A program made the position numbers and the translations under genes. A stretch of DNA of 64,000 nucleotides from Opitutia bacterium (GTDB lineage Bacteria; Verrucomicrobiota; Verrucomicrobiia; Opitutales; UBA953), in the NCBI GenBank assembly GCA_003569165.1, contig BGOI01000001.1, positions 1 to 64,000 of the forward strand, given 5' to 3'. Position 1 is the first letter of the stretch; each line of letters begins with the position of its first letter. The notes under the pieces were generated by a model, which had not been told where the DNA came from, ran no database searches, and worked only from the letters and a program-made list of their open reading frames with translations. This document shows, in pieces, positions 1 through 7,853 of this stretch.

Positions 1-2
1 GT

Positions 3-359
3 CGATGCTCCTCGCCGGGTATCATCGTCATCTGTGACGACCACCGAACCGCGCCAGGAAGCGGGTGGCTGCATACGGTCAAGAAGGCCTTAGACATGGA
101 ATCCGTCCTCCTCGATCAGCCTTTCGGACGCGACTCAAGGGCGAGCGACTTTCTCCAAGCGTGCGACATGCTGGCTTATCTCACGAAACAAACAGTCGAA
201 CCAGCTGGCTTCTTCAGCAGGGATAATTCCCGCTGGCTCATCGAAAGATGTGACCGAATGTTCGACGAACGAGGCCTGAGCTTCAGCCTGAAAGGGAAAG
301 GGGGCGCTTACGCGCCCCCTGATAGGATCTCGGCGGGTCTTAGCCGCCTACACACCTGA
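3..359 (+). CDS. DUF3800-like protein, 3' part only
   Basis: The reading frame is open from the left edge, so this is the C-terminal part of a longer gene. About 118 residues are visible. The segment VICDDH near the edge and FLQACDMLAYLTKQ further on resemble the second half of DUF3800 proteins, where a conserved Asp precedes a motif of the type iQlADmiAy. DUF3800 proteins have an RNase H-like fold and are common in accessory regions; their function is not settled. The last 20 or so codons run through a GC-rich hairpin at 300-319 and may not be native, which would fit a small frameshift near the end. The family call is by motif recall only. Confidence 0.5.
   Translation, partial: RCSSPGIIVICDDHRTAPGSGWLHTVKKALDMESVLLDQPFGRDSRASDFLQACDMLAYLTKQTVEPAGFFSRDNSRWLIERCDRMFDERGLSFSLKGKGGAYAPPDRISAGLSRLHT
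300..319. other. GC-rich hairpin at the end of the DUF3800-like gene
   Basis: An 8-bp perfect stem (GGGGGCGC pairing with GCGCCCCC) has a 4-nt loop. It lies inside the last codons of the partial gene. No T-run follows, so a terminator role is uncertain. Confidence 0.45.
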
Positions 360-450
360 AATTGAAAATGATAAGCGAATACCGGCCGCAAGTCGGAAGT
401 GATGGGGGAAATAGTGGGGCACGCGAATGGTGATGGCGGCTAGAAAGTCA

Positions 451-480
451 GAGGACAGCACGTGGTGCTGTCCCTACCTC
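451..480 (-). repeat. GTAGGG-family palindromic repeat, single hairpin
   Basis: Read on the minus strand this is GAGGTAGGGACAGCAC, a 3-nt loop CAC, then GTGCTGTCC. Its 27-base core at 451-477 is the exact reverse complement of 20888-20914. The conserved GGTAGGG edge links it to the three-way-junction repeats at 7171, 21563, 53369 and 54842. The stretch 360-574 holds nothing else except this repeat and the hairpin at 528-553. Confidence 0.8.
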
Positions 481-527
481 GAGAAAACAGGCTATGTCGT
501 GACGCGGTCTCGACCCTACCAAAAGAA

Positions 528-553
528 CAGGGCGGCCCGGAGGGCCCGCCCTG
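528..553 (-). terminator. Probable terminator of the DUF1111 gene
   Basis: An 8-bp stem (CAGGGCGG with CCGCCCTG) lies just beyond the stop of the minus-strand DUF1111 gene. On the minus strand it is followed by a T-rich TTCTTTT, as in an intrinsic terminator. Confidence 0.5.
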
Positions 554-574
554 GTTAGGCGATGGACAGTCGAC

Positions 575-1829
575 TCAGAGGGACAGCACGAAGTCGGTCA
601 GGAGCTTCTGCTGGGTCTTATTCAGCTTGAGGTAGCGATCCTTCGAGACCTTGCCTTCGCCGTCGTGGGCCTTGATCGCTTCATCGATCGTCACAGCGCG
701 ACCATCATGCAGGTAGGGCGCACTCGCGGCAGCACCCCAGAGGGGCGCTGTGCGGAAGTCGCGACCGGTGGCGGTCTCCTGGACGATGCCGTCGCCGAGC
801 GAACACATGTCGTGGAGGAGGAGATCCGAGTAGAGGCGGACTTCCTTGTTGTTCAGCGCGGCGATCTTGCTGTAGCCAGTCCGCATCGTAGGGGTATGGC
901 AGAGCGAGCAGGCAGCGACGTCGAACAGCATCCGGCCAGAAGCCGTAGCCGGCGTGGGCTTATTCACGGGCGGAGCGGCGAGGAACAGCATGAAGTTCGC
1001 GACCTTCTCGAAGTCGGCGAGGCCGGTGGCAGGCGCATCTTCGGGATCCTGGACGAAGTCCGTCTTGGCCAGCCGGACCAAATCGCCGTTCGGGGCGTTC
1101 TCCGTGGGGAAGTAGCGATTCGTCACGCCATCTCGTTGCGGTAGGCGTCGGCCCGCGAAGCCGAGCACCGTGGCCTGCTGGGCCTTCCAGCCAAAGCGAC
1201 CTTGCCATGCGCTTACCACTGATGACGTCGGTCACCCAACCTACACGGCCCTTGATGCGCTCATTGGGATAGGCCTTGGCGTTGCGGACGATCTCCGAGT
1301 CCGGGATGGCCCCGATCAGGCCCAGTCCGAAGAGCGGGGTCGAGTTGCGCAGGATGACCACGTTGGCGATTGAAGGCACCAGTTCCTGGGCCTCGGGCGT
1401 GATGGCATTCTCCTGCAGGAGCGAGCCACCGAGCGAATCGAGTGAATCGAACTTACCCTTCACGGTCAGGCCGAAGCGAGTGACATTAATGATGCTCGCT
1501 CCTCCGGTGACCGGGGAGGAGTGACAGGCGACACACGAGTCACGGTTGAAGATTGGGCCGAGACCGCCGGCAACATCTTCCACGTGCTCGAAGTCGTCCC
1601 TGCCGTCCAGGAAGAGGTTCAGCTGTTCGGCCGTGAGGCCGGGTAGCGGATCCCGAACTGGGTGAGGATGGAGGGGACGTAGGGACGATTATCACCGGAG
1701 TGGGCCGGGCTTGTGAGCGCGGACCGCGGAGGTCTTGCCGGGGTGACCGGCGACGCTGGCTGGATCGCCCGCCAAAGCCTGTTCGGCCGAAGCGAGCACC
1801 GCCAGTAGGGCGATGATGCGAGGATTCAT
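575..1829 (-). pseudogene. Di-heme oxidoreductase, DUF1111 family, multiply frameshifted
   Basis: This resembles DUF1111 (thiol oxidoreductase-like di-heme cytochromes related to c-type peroxidases), expected to act in the periplasm. The start at 1829 gives a signal peptide (MNPRIIALLAVLASAEQALA). Two heme motifs are present: CVACH in the middle and CSLCH in the last third, followed by the family-typical stretch APYLHDGRA. The frame is broken repeatedly: between signal peptide and body (two shifts, about 1650-1720), near 1200, and twice around 1135-1165, where the expected DAYRNEM segment is in another frame. No single frame encodes the product. Either the gene is decaying or the consensus sequence has indels; other genes in the window show the same kind of one-base shift. 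The family call is firm, the functional status is not. Confidence 0.75.
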
Positions 1830-1942
1830 GTTGGTTTTATTGGGGTTGTTACGGAGCCCTCTGCGCTTCCGTACACACCATTAAATCGTGCGCCCCGCTA
1901 ATGGGAAGAGGAGTAGAGTTACTTTTCGATGAAGGGAAAATT

Positions 1943-2149
1943 AAGGAGGGCGCGGGTACGCCCTCCTTGGGGGAACTGCTGGCATGGTGAACCGCTGCGA
2001 AGCAATCGCGCCCAGCGCGAGCTGGCATGGGTACTAGGGATCTGCTGCGAAGCAGAAAAGACCTACCCCCGAACCCCTTAGCGTTTGTTAATGTCACTGC
2101 TTCGCAGCGGTTCACCATGCCAGCAGACCCCCGCGCCCCGCAGGGGCGC
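1943..2149. repeat. Solo copy of the CTGCTGGCATGG inverted-repeat element
   Basis: A left hairpin (1943-1968, 10-bp stem AAGGAGGGCG/CGCCCTCCTT) is followed by GGGGGAA, then a 29-bp arm at 1976-2004 that is the exact reverse complement of 2098-2126. The right arm is followed by ACCCC and a second hairpin (CGCCCC/GGGGCG, 2133-2147). A second, diverged direct copy of the arm lies inside at about 2022-2055. Positions 1969-2057 align with 3907-3996 of the gene-bearing copy, so this looks like the same element with the gene replaced by about 40 bp. It fills most of the gene-free stretch 1830-2215. Confidence 0.85.
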
Positions 2150-2215
2150 TGCATCGTGCATTTAACGCTCGATTAAAGGGGTGGTCACGCATGAAGGATT
2201 CATTAAAACGACCCA

Positions 2216-2809
2216 ATGCCCCTGAAGCGTCTCATTGCGTTGTTGCTCACCCTGCCCTGCTTGGCCCTGTCGGCCAACGAAGTCGGACTAGAATCGACCA
2301 GCCCCAGCCGCTTCGGTGCGAAGTTCGTCGAGGTTAGCGGGAAGGTCACCGCGGAGTTCAATGGCGACAAAGGCGTCTTCGCTTTCTTCAGCTTCTCCGA
2401 CAAAGGCGAATGGTCTGCCGAAGCCCTCGTGACGATGCCGGCCGGCAAGTCGGCCACGCTGACGGGCAAGGTCGCCGGCAAGGCGTACAATGCATCCGGT
2501 AAAATCGAAGGCACGGGTAAGCCTGAGTGGATCTCCCTCGGCACGTTCAACGCTCTCGCCGACGCGCCCGCTTTCTTGCAGCTCGAAGCCAAAGAACGCA
2601 AAGGGTCGGTGACCCTGCACGGCTATCGCTTCACCTGCGCAGCGAACGCTAAGGCCAAGGCGAACGCGGTGCCGCTCCTCCATCTGAAGACCGCCTACAC
2701 CGAATCACCGGAAATCTCGGTCGGCGACCGCGGCGGCGTCGGTGCGGCCACGATCCAAAAATCCGGCGGACGATTGCTCATCCCGTGGTCGTCGAAAAAC
2801 CAGGGGTGA
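2216..2809 (+). CDS. N-terminal part of a DUF5077/DUF3472 secreted protein
   Basis: This starts with a clear signal peptide (MPLKRLIALLLTLPCLALSA) and continues with one beta-rich domain of about 120 residues that contains EGTGKP and GSVTLHG. The following gene begins with a similar domain (EGTGKP, GSVTLNG) and then enters DUF3472. The two frames overlap by 25 bases and differ by one base, so they are best read as one secreted protein (2216-3891) of two DUF5077-like domains plus DUF3472, split near an A5 run (2795-2799) and a G4 run (2803-2806). DUF5077/DUF3472 proteins are often found with polysaccharide-degradation genes; their activity is unknown. The last residues before the stop are probably shifted. 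Confidence 0.65.
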   Translation: MPLKRLIALLLTLPCLALSANEVGLESTSPSRFGAKFVEVSGKVTAEFNGDKGVFAFFSFSDKGEWSAEALVTMPAGKSATLTGKVAGKAYNASGKIEGTGKPEWISLGTFNALADAPAFLQLEAKERKGSVTLHGYRFTCAANAKAKANAVPLLHLKTAYTESPEISVGDRGGVGAATIQKSGGRLLIPWSSKNQG

Positions 2810-3891
2810 AGAAACTCTCCGTACGCTTCACCGCGAACAAGGGCTCGACGGCCACCCTGGCCGCACACGTCGTTGATAACCTCAAGCTGGATGCGCTGAA
2901 GAAGACGGCCAAGGTCGCCGTCCAGCTCGAAGGCACCGGCAAGCCCGCGCTCTCCAAGGAGATCGCCCTCACCTTCCCTGCCGCCGGCACTTATCTCGTC
3001 GCGCTGGAGCCCCGGGAAGCCAACGGGAGCGTGACGCTCAACGGACTTCTGCTCAACGGCGCGACCAATCCGGAAATCTGGGCGCTCCCGAACGGCAATG
3101 CGCAGTCGGTGCACTTCGGCTACCCGGTGCCCAAAGGCGAGACCGCCCTCTGGGCCTACGCCGAATCGAAGTCTCTGCCCGGCCCGCCCACGACCTACAA
3201 CTGCGTGCTGGGCTTTGGCCACGGCTACTTCGGCTACCAACGCAAGACGGCCGGCACCGAGGCCAAGGACCGGGTGTTCATCTACTCGCTCTGGGATAAC
3301 GGCTACGTCAAGAACGACGCCAAGAAGGTCAGCGCCGAAGAACTGCGCGACCTCGTCGTGACGACGGTCGCCAAAGGCCAGGACGTCGTGGCCTCGGCCT
3401 TCGACCACGAAGGCTCGGGCGGCCATAGCCATCTCGATTATTCATGGAAGGACAACACGGCCTATTCATTCCTGCTTGGCGTGAAGGCCGACGGAGATGC
3501 CGCGATCTTCTCGGCCTGGGTGAAGCTTGCCGAGACCGGACAGTGGCGCTTCCTGACGTCGTTCCGGCGTCCGAAGACCGCGGCCAAGCTCGACGGACTC
3601 TATTCCTTCGTCGAGGACTGGTCCGGCTCCTACGGCCAGGTCGAACGCAAATGCCTCTATTCCAACCTCTGGATACGCAACGCTGCCGGCAAGTGGATCG
3701 CGCTCAAGGAAGCCAAGACCAGCGCTACGTCGGAGCTCGGCCGCAAGGACTACGCCCATACCGTCGAAGGGAACTCCGTGGCACTGATCACCGGCGGTTA
3801 CTCGAGTATCGATGGTAAACGCGGCGTTGTGCTGACGATTCCCGCGGGGAAAGGGCCGGTCGTGGATCTGGCGAAGCTGCCGACGAAGTAA
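2785..3891 (+). CDS. C-terminal part: DUF5077-like domain plus DUF3472
   Basis: The nominal start is GTG at 2785, but there is no signal peptide, so this is probably the continuation of the gene starting at 2216. Residues 1-95 or so form a second copy of the beta-rich domain. From about residue 100 the sequence matches DUF3472, with the hallmark GHGYFGYQ followed by VFIYSLWDNGY. The stop codon (3889-3891) lies in the stem of a 10-bp hairpin (3884-3906) that borders the inverted-repeat element downstream. DUF3472 has no proven reaction; carbohydrate binding or processing is an inference from its usual context. Confidence 0.7.
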   Translation: MVVEKPGVKKLSVRFTANKGSTATLAAHVVDNLKLDALKKTAKVAVQLEGTGKPALSKEIALTFPAAGTYLVALEPREANGSVTLNGLLLNGATNPEIWALPNGNAQSVHFGYPVPKGETALWAYAESKSLPGPPTTYNCVLGFGHGYFGYQRKTAGTEAKDRVFIYSLWDNGYVKNDAKKVSAEELRDLVVTTVAKGQDVVASAFDHEGSGGHSHLDYSWKDNTAYSFLLGVKADGDAAIFSAWVKLAETGQWRFLTSFRRPKTAAKLDGLYSFVEDWSGSYGQVERKCLYSNLWIRNAAGKWIALKEAKTSATSELGRKDYAHTVEGNSVALITGGYSSIDGKRGVVLTIPAGKGPVVDLAKLPTK

Positions 3892-4586
3892 GCGAAGCTT
3901 ACTTCGAGGGGGAACTGCTGGCATGGTGAACTGCTGCGAAGCAGTCGCGCCAAGCGCGTGCTGGCATGGGTACTGGTGATCTGCTGCGAAGCAGAGACAA
4001 GGAGGAATCTAGTGGCCGGAAGTGGATTGAAGTAACCAGTTGATTGGAGATGCGAAAGAGGCGCCGCGAAGGCAGGTTGGCTTGATGCATCCCGACGACC
4101 CCGTTTCACCACGTGAAGCTGTCCGCAGCTACCGCGACTTAAACCTCTGGAAAGAAGCAAAGATTCTGGCAATCGAAGTGCTAAGGATCGCCGACGGACC
4201 GACGCTCTCACGCCGGCGTGCCCTCTGCGACCAGATCAGCCGATCGGCCATCTCCGTTCCGTCTAATATCGCCGAAGGAGACGAGCGCTGCAGCAATCGT
4301 GACTCCATCCGATTTCTCTATATCGCCAGAGGGTCGGCGGCCGAACTCGCGACCCAACTCGAGATAGCCCACGACATCGGCGCACTCACCCCAACGGAAT
4401 ATCAATCGACCCATCGAAGGCTTTACTCGGTCAACCAGCTCTTAGGTGGCACGATCCGCATGCGACAGGAACGTCTCCGCCAAGAAGAACGTCACCCCTG
4501 ACCTGCCCACTACCCTTCAAGTATCTGCTTCGCAGCAGTTCACCATGCCAGCAGACCCCACGAGGCGCTTCCTAGAAGCGCCTCGT
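3884..4586. mobile_element. Inverted-repeat element carrying a four-helix-bundle gene
   Basis: The element has perfect 30-bp terminal inverted repeats at 3915-3944 and 4525-4554, each beginning CTGCTGGCATGG from outside. Outside the arms lie GGGGGAA on the left and ACCCC on the right, then hairpins. The left hairpin (3884-3906) contains the stop codon of the upstream gene in its stem. The right hairpin (4560-4586, 12-bp stem) has CTA, the stop codon of the convergent TonB receptor gene, as its 3-nt loop. A diverged direct copy of the arm sits at about 3960-3994. The only gene inside is the four-helix-bundle gene. Mobility is inferred from this architecture and from the gene-less copy at 1943-2149; no transposase or target-site duplication was recognised. 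Confidence 0.6.
4085..4501 (+). CDS. Four-helix bundle protein (23S rRNA IVP/S23 family)
   Basis: The 138-residue product has the family hallmarks of S23-like four-helix bundle proteins (TIGR02436): SYRDLNLWKEA at the N-terminus, LCDQISRSAISVPSNIAEG in the centre, then FLYIARGSAAELATQL. ATG at 4085 gives the usual family length; an in-frame TTG at 4040 would add 15 residues. Relatives are encoded in intervening sequences of 23S rRNA, or stand alone, and share a fold with the Avd protein of diversity-generating retroelements; the function of stand-alone members is unknown. This gene lies between 30-bp perfect inverted repeats, which recalls the stem-loop layout of rRNA intervening sequences, although no rRNA gene is nearby. 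Confidence 0.85.
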   Translation: MHPDDPVSPREAVRSYRDLNLWKEAKILAIEVLRIADGPTLSRRRALCDQISRSAISVPSNIAEGDERCSNRDSIRFLYIARGSAAELATQLEIAHDIGALTPTEYQSTHRRLYSVNQLLGGTIRMRQERLRQEERHP

Positions 4587-6413
4587 CAGGCCCACATACG
4601 CCGAACGGGGCTGGGCGCCGAAGCCGAAGGCGGCGGGCGGAGCGTCCTCGCCGAAGAGGTTCTCGATGCGCAAGGATATCTCGGTGCCGTCCGCGAGGAT
4701 GCGGCGGATCCAGACACGGACGTAGGTCGCATCCGGCAGGCTCACGCGGCTGCTGCTATTCCAATTATAGTCTTCGCGGCCGCGCAGGTGCGCGGCGGAG
4801 AGCCCGAAGGCCCAGTCGTCATTCGGAATGACTTCCACGCCGAGCGTCAGGTGAATGAAGGGGCGGCGTAGTAGTTTGTCGCCGGTCAGACCGGTGCCAA
4901 AGAGGTAGTCGGTGGAGCGGATCTCGCTGTCGAGCCAAGTGGTCGCACCGAAGAGGCGAAGGCCTTTGGCCGGACGCGTCTCAAGGCCAGCCTCAATCCC
5001 CTGCGTCCGGGCTTTCGCGATGTTATAGCTCTGAAAGCTAACGGGATTGCTGTCGATGAGGTCGGTCAGTTCGTTACGGAAAGCGACGAGCGTCCACGAC
5101 AGCGCGCCAGGGACGGCGTTCTCGTGTCGCAGGCCGATTTCAGTACCGGTATTGCTCTCAGGAAGAAGCGGCAGGCCGAGATGAGTGCCGAAAGCGAGGT
5201 CGTTGGCGGCCGGAGCACGGTAAGCGGTGCCGACCTTGGCATGAGCCAGCAGTTCCTTGGTGAAGCGATGGGAATAGGAAACCTCACCCGTGGTCTTGCC
5301 GGCGAAATCGGTGAAGCGATCGTCGCGGACGGAAGCACGGATGCGGTCGACCGAAGTCACCTGCCAGTCAGCACGCGTCCAGACACCAAGGCTCTCATGC
5401 GTGTCCGCCCAGGTCTGGCTGTTCGTGGTCACATCGAACTGCTCGAACGTTGACCGCTCGTAGGTGAGGCCGAGGCCGAGGGTAAGGTCGGGACGCACCT
5501 TGCGGTCGACGAAGGCCGTCAGCTCATCGCGATCCAGCAGATAACGATTAGCGTAGGGCGCCGTGACACTGGAAATTGCGCTACCCGGCGCGAGACCAGA
5601 AGACGGTGGCATCCATGTTCGCATCTTGAAAGCGGAGGCCAGGCGACAGCAGCCAGCCGCTGTCGCGTTGCCAATCCGTCAGGCTCGATGTGCCACCGAT
5701 ATCTTGCCCGGGTAGGCCAGCCTTACCGTGGTCGGCCGAGCCGACGAGGTCGAACACCAGATTAGGAGACAAACGCCACTCGTGTTTGAGATAGGTGCTC
5801 AGCGCATCGCGATCGCCATTCGGACGCCAGCCGTCGTCGTGCGAGGCCGAGAGACTGACGGCGGTGCCATTCGTGGCCGCTTGCGTACCGACAGCGTTGT
5901 TCGACAGGAACGCGAGACCCAGCGAGCCACGTCCGTAGGAACCCCCTTCGGCGACGAGCGTGGAGCCGGCCTTGGCTAAGAGCGGCGACTGCTGACGCAG
6001 ATCGATTACGCCGCCGAGAGCGTTGGCTCCGTAAAGCGACGAGGACGGCCCACGGAGGATTTCCACAGAGGAGAGGCCGAAGATGCGATAGCGTCCGATC
6101 TCATAGGAATTGGAAAAGCCCTGTGGGAGACGGCGGCCATCCAGGAGCACCGCCGTCTGGGTCGAGTTCGTGCCACGGAGGAAGAGTGAACCCACGGAGC
6201 CTTCGCCCGACTGCTCGGTCGCGTAGACGCCCGGTGCGCCCCCAGGAGGCTGGTGAGCGTCGTCAGGCCCGATTCTGTCGCGGCCGTGACATCGAGGCGA
6301 CTGACCGAAGGCGAGGCGTCAGCCAACGGGGCGGCTTGCCGAGTTTCGATCACGACGGTCTCGGGCAGACGGGTGGGCGCTTGAGCGAGGAAGATTGCGA
6401 GGATGCTTAACAT
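4572..6413 (-). pseudogene. TonB-dependent receptor, split by two frameshifts
   Basis: This outer-membrane receptor is BtuB-like in outline. A signal peptide begins at 6413 (MLSILAIFLAQAP). A plug follows (SLFLRG, AVLLDGRRLP, VEILRGPSSSLYGANALGGVIDL), then a long beta-barrel whose last strand ends in Phe (YVGLTRRF). The frame shifts near 6239-6243, where one G is missing from a G5 run on the coding strand, and near 5585-5587, where a G3 run seems one base too long. Restoring both gives one protein of about 610 residues. The stop codon forms the loop of the hairpin bordering the inverted-repeat element. The substrate cannot be told from sequence; no cobalamin riboswitch was recognised upstream. 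Confidence 0.75.
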
Positions 6414-6516
6414 ACATATCTTCGTATTTGAATAAGAAGATGTAAGTCAAGTTAAAGGGGTCGAACTGCTCAGATGGGGCTGGAGAAATGCATCCGGATT
6501 GCCATAATGACTCTCG
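6414..6516. promoter_or_regulatory. Divergent promoter region, receptor and ACT gene
   Basis: This is an AT-rich gap of 103 bases between the divergently read TonB receptor and ACT protein genes. It contains an imperfect palindrome (ACATATCTTC opposite GAAGATGT, about 6412-6452) that could be an operator. No defined -35/-10 pair could be assigned with confidence. Confidence 0.3.
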
Positions 6517-6975
6517 ATGGCCGCCGATATTTCCCAGCAACCTGACCTCGGACCTGTCCGCCAGTTCTCCATCTTCGTCGAGAACAAGGTCGGCCGACTT
6601 AACGAAATGGTCGAATCCCTCGCTGGCGCCGATGTCCACATCATGGCACTGTGCCTAGTGGACACGACCGACTCCACGATCATCCGTATCGTCGTCGATT
6701 ACCCCGAACGCGCCGAACAGATTCTCGACGAACACCGTTTTGCGCATGACGACGTCCCCGTCGTCGCCATCGAACTCCAGTCGGAAGCCCAGCTCAAGGA
6801 CGTCACCCGCCTCCTGCTCAAGGCTGAGATCAATATCCATTACGTCTACCCTTTCCTCTTCCGTCCGAACGGCCGCTACGGTCTCGTCGTCCGCACCGAA
6901 GCGCAGGAACTCGCCGCCTCCGTCTTGTCCAGTCACGGTATCACCGTCCTGGGCCGGAATGATATTGCGCGCTAA
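6517..6975 (+). CDS. Tandem ACT-domain protein
   Basis: The 152-residue cytosolic protein is made of two ACT domains. The first starts around FSIFVENKVGRLNEMVESL with the typical G-R-L after the first strand; the second runs from about residue 85 (VPVVAIELQ) to the end. Stand-alone tandem ACT proteins usually bind amino acids and regulate metabolism or transcription; the ligand here is unknown. The gene is divergent from the TonB receptor. Its stop codon lies inside a 10-bp hairpin stem (6968-6990), directly followed by GGGGAACTGC, the edge sequence of the inverted-repeat element family. Confidence 0.8.
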   Translation: MAADISQQPDLGPVRQFSIFVENKVGRLNEMVESLAGADVHIMALCLVDTTDSTIIRIVVDYPERAEQILDEHRFAHDDVPVVAIELQSEAQLKDVTRLLLKAEINIHYVYPFLFRPNGRYGLVVRTEAQELAASVLSSHGITVLGRNDIAR

Positions 6976-7000
6976 GCGCAGCTTAGCGCGGGGGAACTGC
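6968..7000. repeat. Stop-codon hairpin plus truncated element edge
   Basis: A 10-bp perfect stem (CGCGCTAAGC/GCTTAGCGCG, 3-nt loop) contains the TAA stop of the ACT gene and is followed immediately by GGGGAACTGC. The same arrangement (hairpin across the stop, then GGGGGAACTGC) occurs at 3884-3918. The rest of the element is absent; a second hairpin (GTCCGCC/GGCGGAC, 7004-7021) follows. Confidence 0.75.
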
Positions 7001-7025
7001 AAAGTCCGCCGCAGGGCGGACCAAG

Positions 7026-7228
7026 GTAGGGGCACGATTCATCGTGCACTCCGAAACAGGCAACCGAGAGGTATTGGCGGTTAGCGGTTGGCGGTTGGAA
7101 ACACAGCAAGGCGGGAGGGCGCGGCGAAGCCACGCCCCTACCCTCGGCCGCCCTGCGGCGGCCAGCATCAGGTAGGGCCGAGCATCCCTGCTCGGCCGCA
7201 CGGCCGACCAAGGATGGTCGGCCCTACC
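7026..7228. repeat. Cluster of GTAGGG-family palindromes
   Basis: This fills most of the 403-base gene-free stretch 6976-7378. It holds a single hairpin at 7026-7049 (GTAGGGGCACGA with TCGTGC), a phrase repeat at 7077-7100 (GCGGTTAGCGGTTGGC), and at about 7110-7165 a segment whose reverse complement nearly matches 54826-54877. A complete three-way-junction unit lies at 7171-7228: outer stem GGTAGGGCCGA/TCGGCCCTACC, with inner hairpins GGCCGAGCA/TGCTCGGCC and GGCCGACCA/TGGTCGGCC. No gene was seen here. Confidence 0.8.
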
Positions 7229-7378
7229 CGAGACAATAACACCATGAGGCGTCCTGACCTGGGTTTAAACAGGCGAGCAAAAGGTAATGAAGGTGGAGAC
7301 GTCGGATGGTTCCGCCCTGCGGCGGCCCATCCTTGATTGCATCTCCGCCCGAGATGGGCAAAGTTCCGCTCCCTTCGC

Positions 7379-7831
7379 ATGAGCCGGTACTATTTCGCCT
7401 ACGCTTCCAATCTGGACTCTACCCAGATGGAGCGCCGTTGCCCCGGCTCCAGCTATCGCGGGAAAGCCTTCCTGCCTAAGCATCGCCTCGCCTTCACACA
7501 CCCTAGTTCAACCTGGGGCGGTGGTTCGGCCGACGTCTTGGAAGACCAGGACACTCCCGGCGTCTGGGGCGCAGTCTATGAGATGACGCCCGACGACTGG
7601 AAGCGCATGGATGACGCCGAAGGCTCAGCCTACAAGCGCATCAAGATGACCGTGCTCGAAGCTGGCCTCGAAGACTGCCCGCTCGATTGCCAGGCCTACA
7701 AGGTCGTCGACCCCACCGGTCCGCACCTACCCTCGAAGCTTTACCACGAGAAGATCGTGCGCGGCGCTCTCGCCCGCGGTCTGCCCGCCGGCTGGATTGC
7801 GTGGCTGCGTGGTCTCTCGACCAAGGCCTGA
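7379..7831 (+). CDS. Gamma-glutamylcyclotransferase-like protein
   Basis: The 150-residue product matches the GGCT/AIG2-like fold. The N-terminal nucleotide-like loop reads YFAYASNL (usual form YFAYGSNL), and the probable catalytic Glu lies in MDDAEG, after the family-typical GAVYEMTPDDW. Members of this fold release 5-oxoproline from gamma-glutamyl peptides or amines; the substrate here is unknown. ATG at 7379 puts the motif at residue 4, as usual in the family; an upstream in-frame start at 7337 would add an unconserved tail. The gene stands alone between repeat-rich spacers. Confidence 0.8.
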   Translation: MSRYYFAYASNLDSTQMERRCPGSSYRGKAFLPKHRLAFTHPSSTWGGGSADVLEDQDTPGVWGAVYEMTPDDWKRMDDAEGSAYKRIKMTVLEAGLEDCPLDCQAYKVVDPTGPHLPSKLYHEKIVRGALARGLPAGWIAWLRGLSTKA

Positions 7832-7853
7832 CGTGGCCAAGCCGAAAGCTAGG

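Noticed and set aside
1849-2154. Open frame of 101 codons on the minus strand
   Set aside because: It lies wholly inside the inverted-repeat element and encodes only the translated palindrome arms.
3884-4586. Classical insertion sequence
   Set aside because: There is no transposase-like gene and no recognisable target-site duplication; the only gene is a small four-helix-bundle protein.
6414-6516. Cobalamin riboswitch upstream of the BtuB-like receptor
   Set aside because: The leader is only about 100 bases, AT-rich, and lacks a recognisable B12-box; the gap is too short for a full riboswitch.
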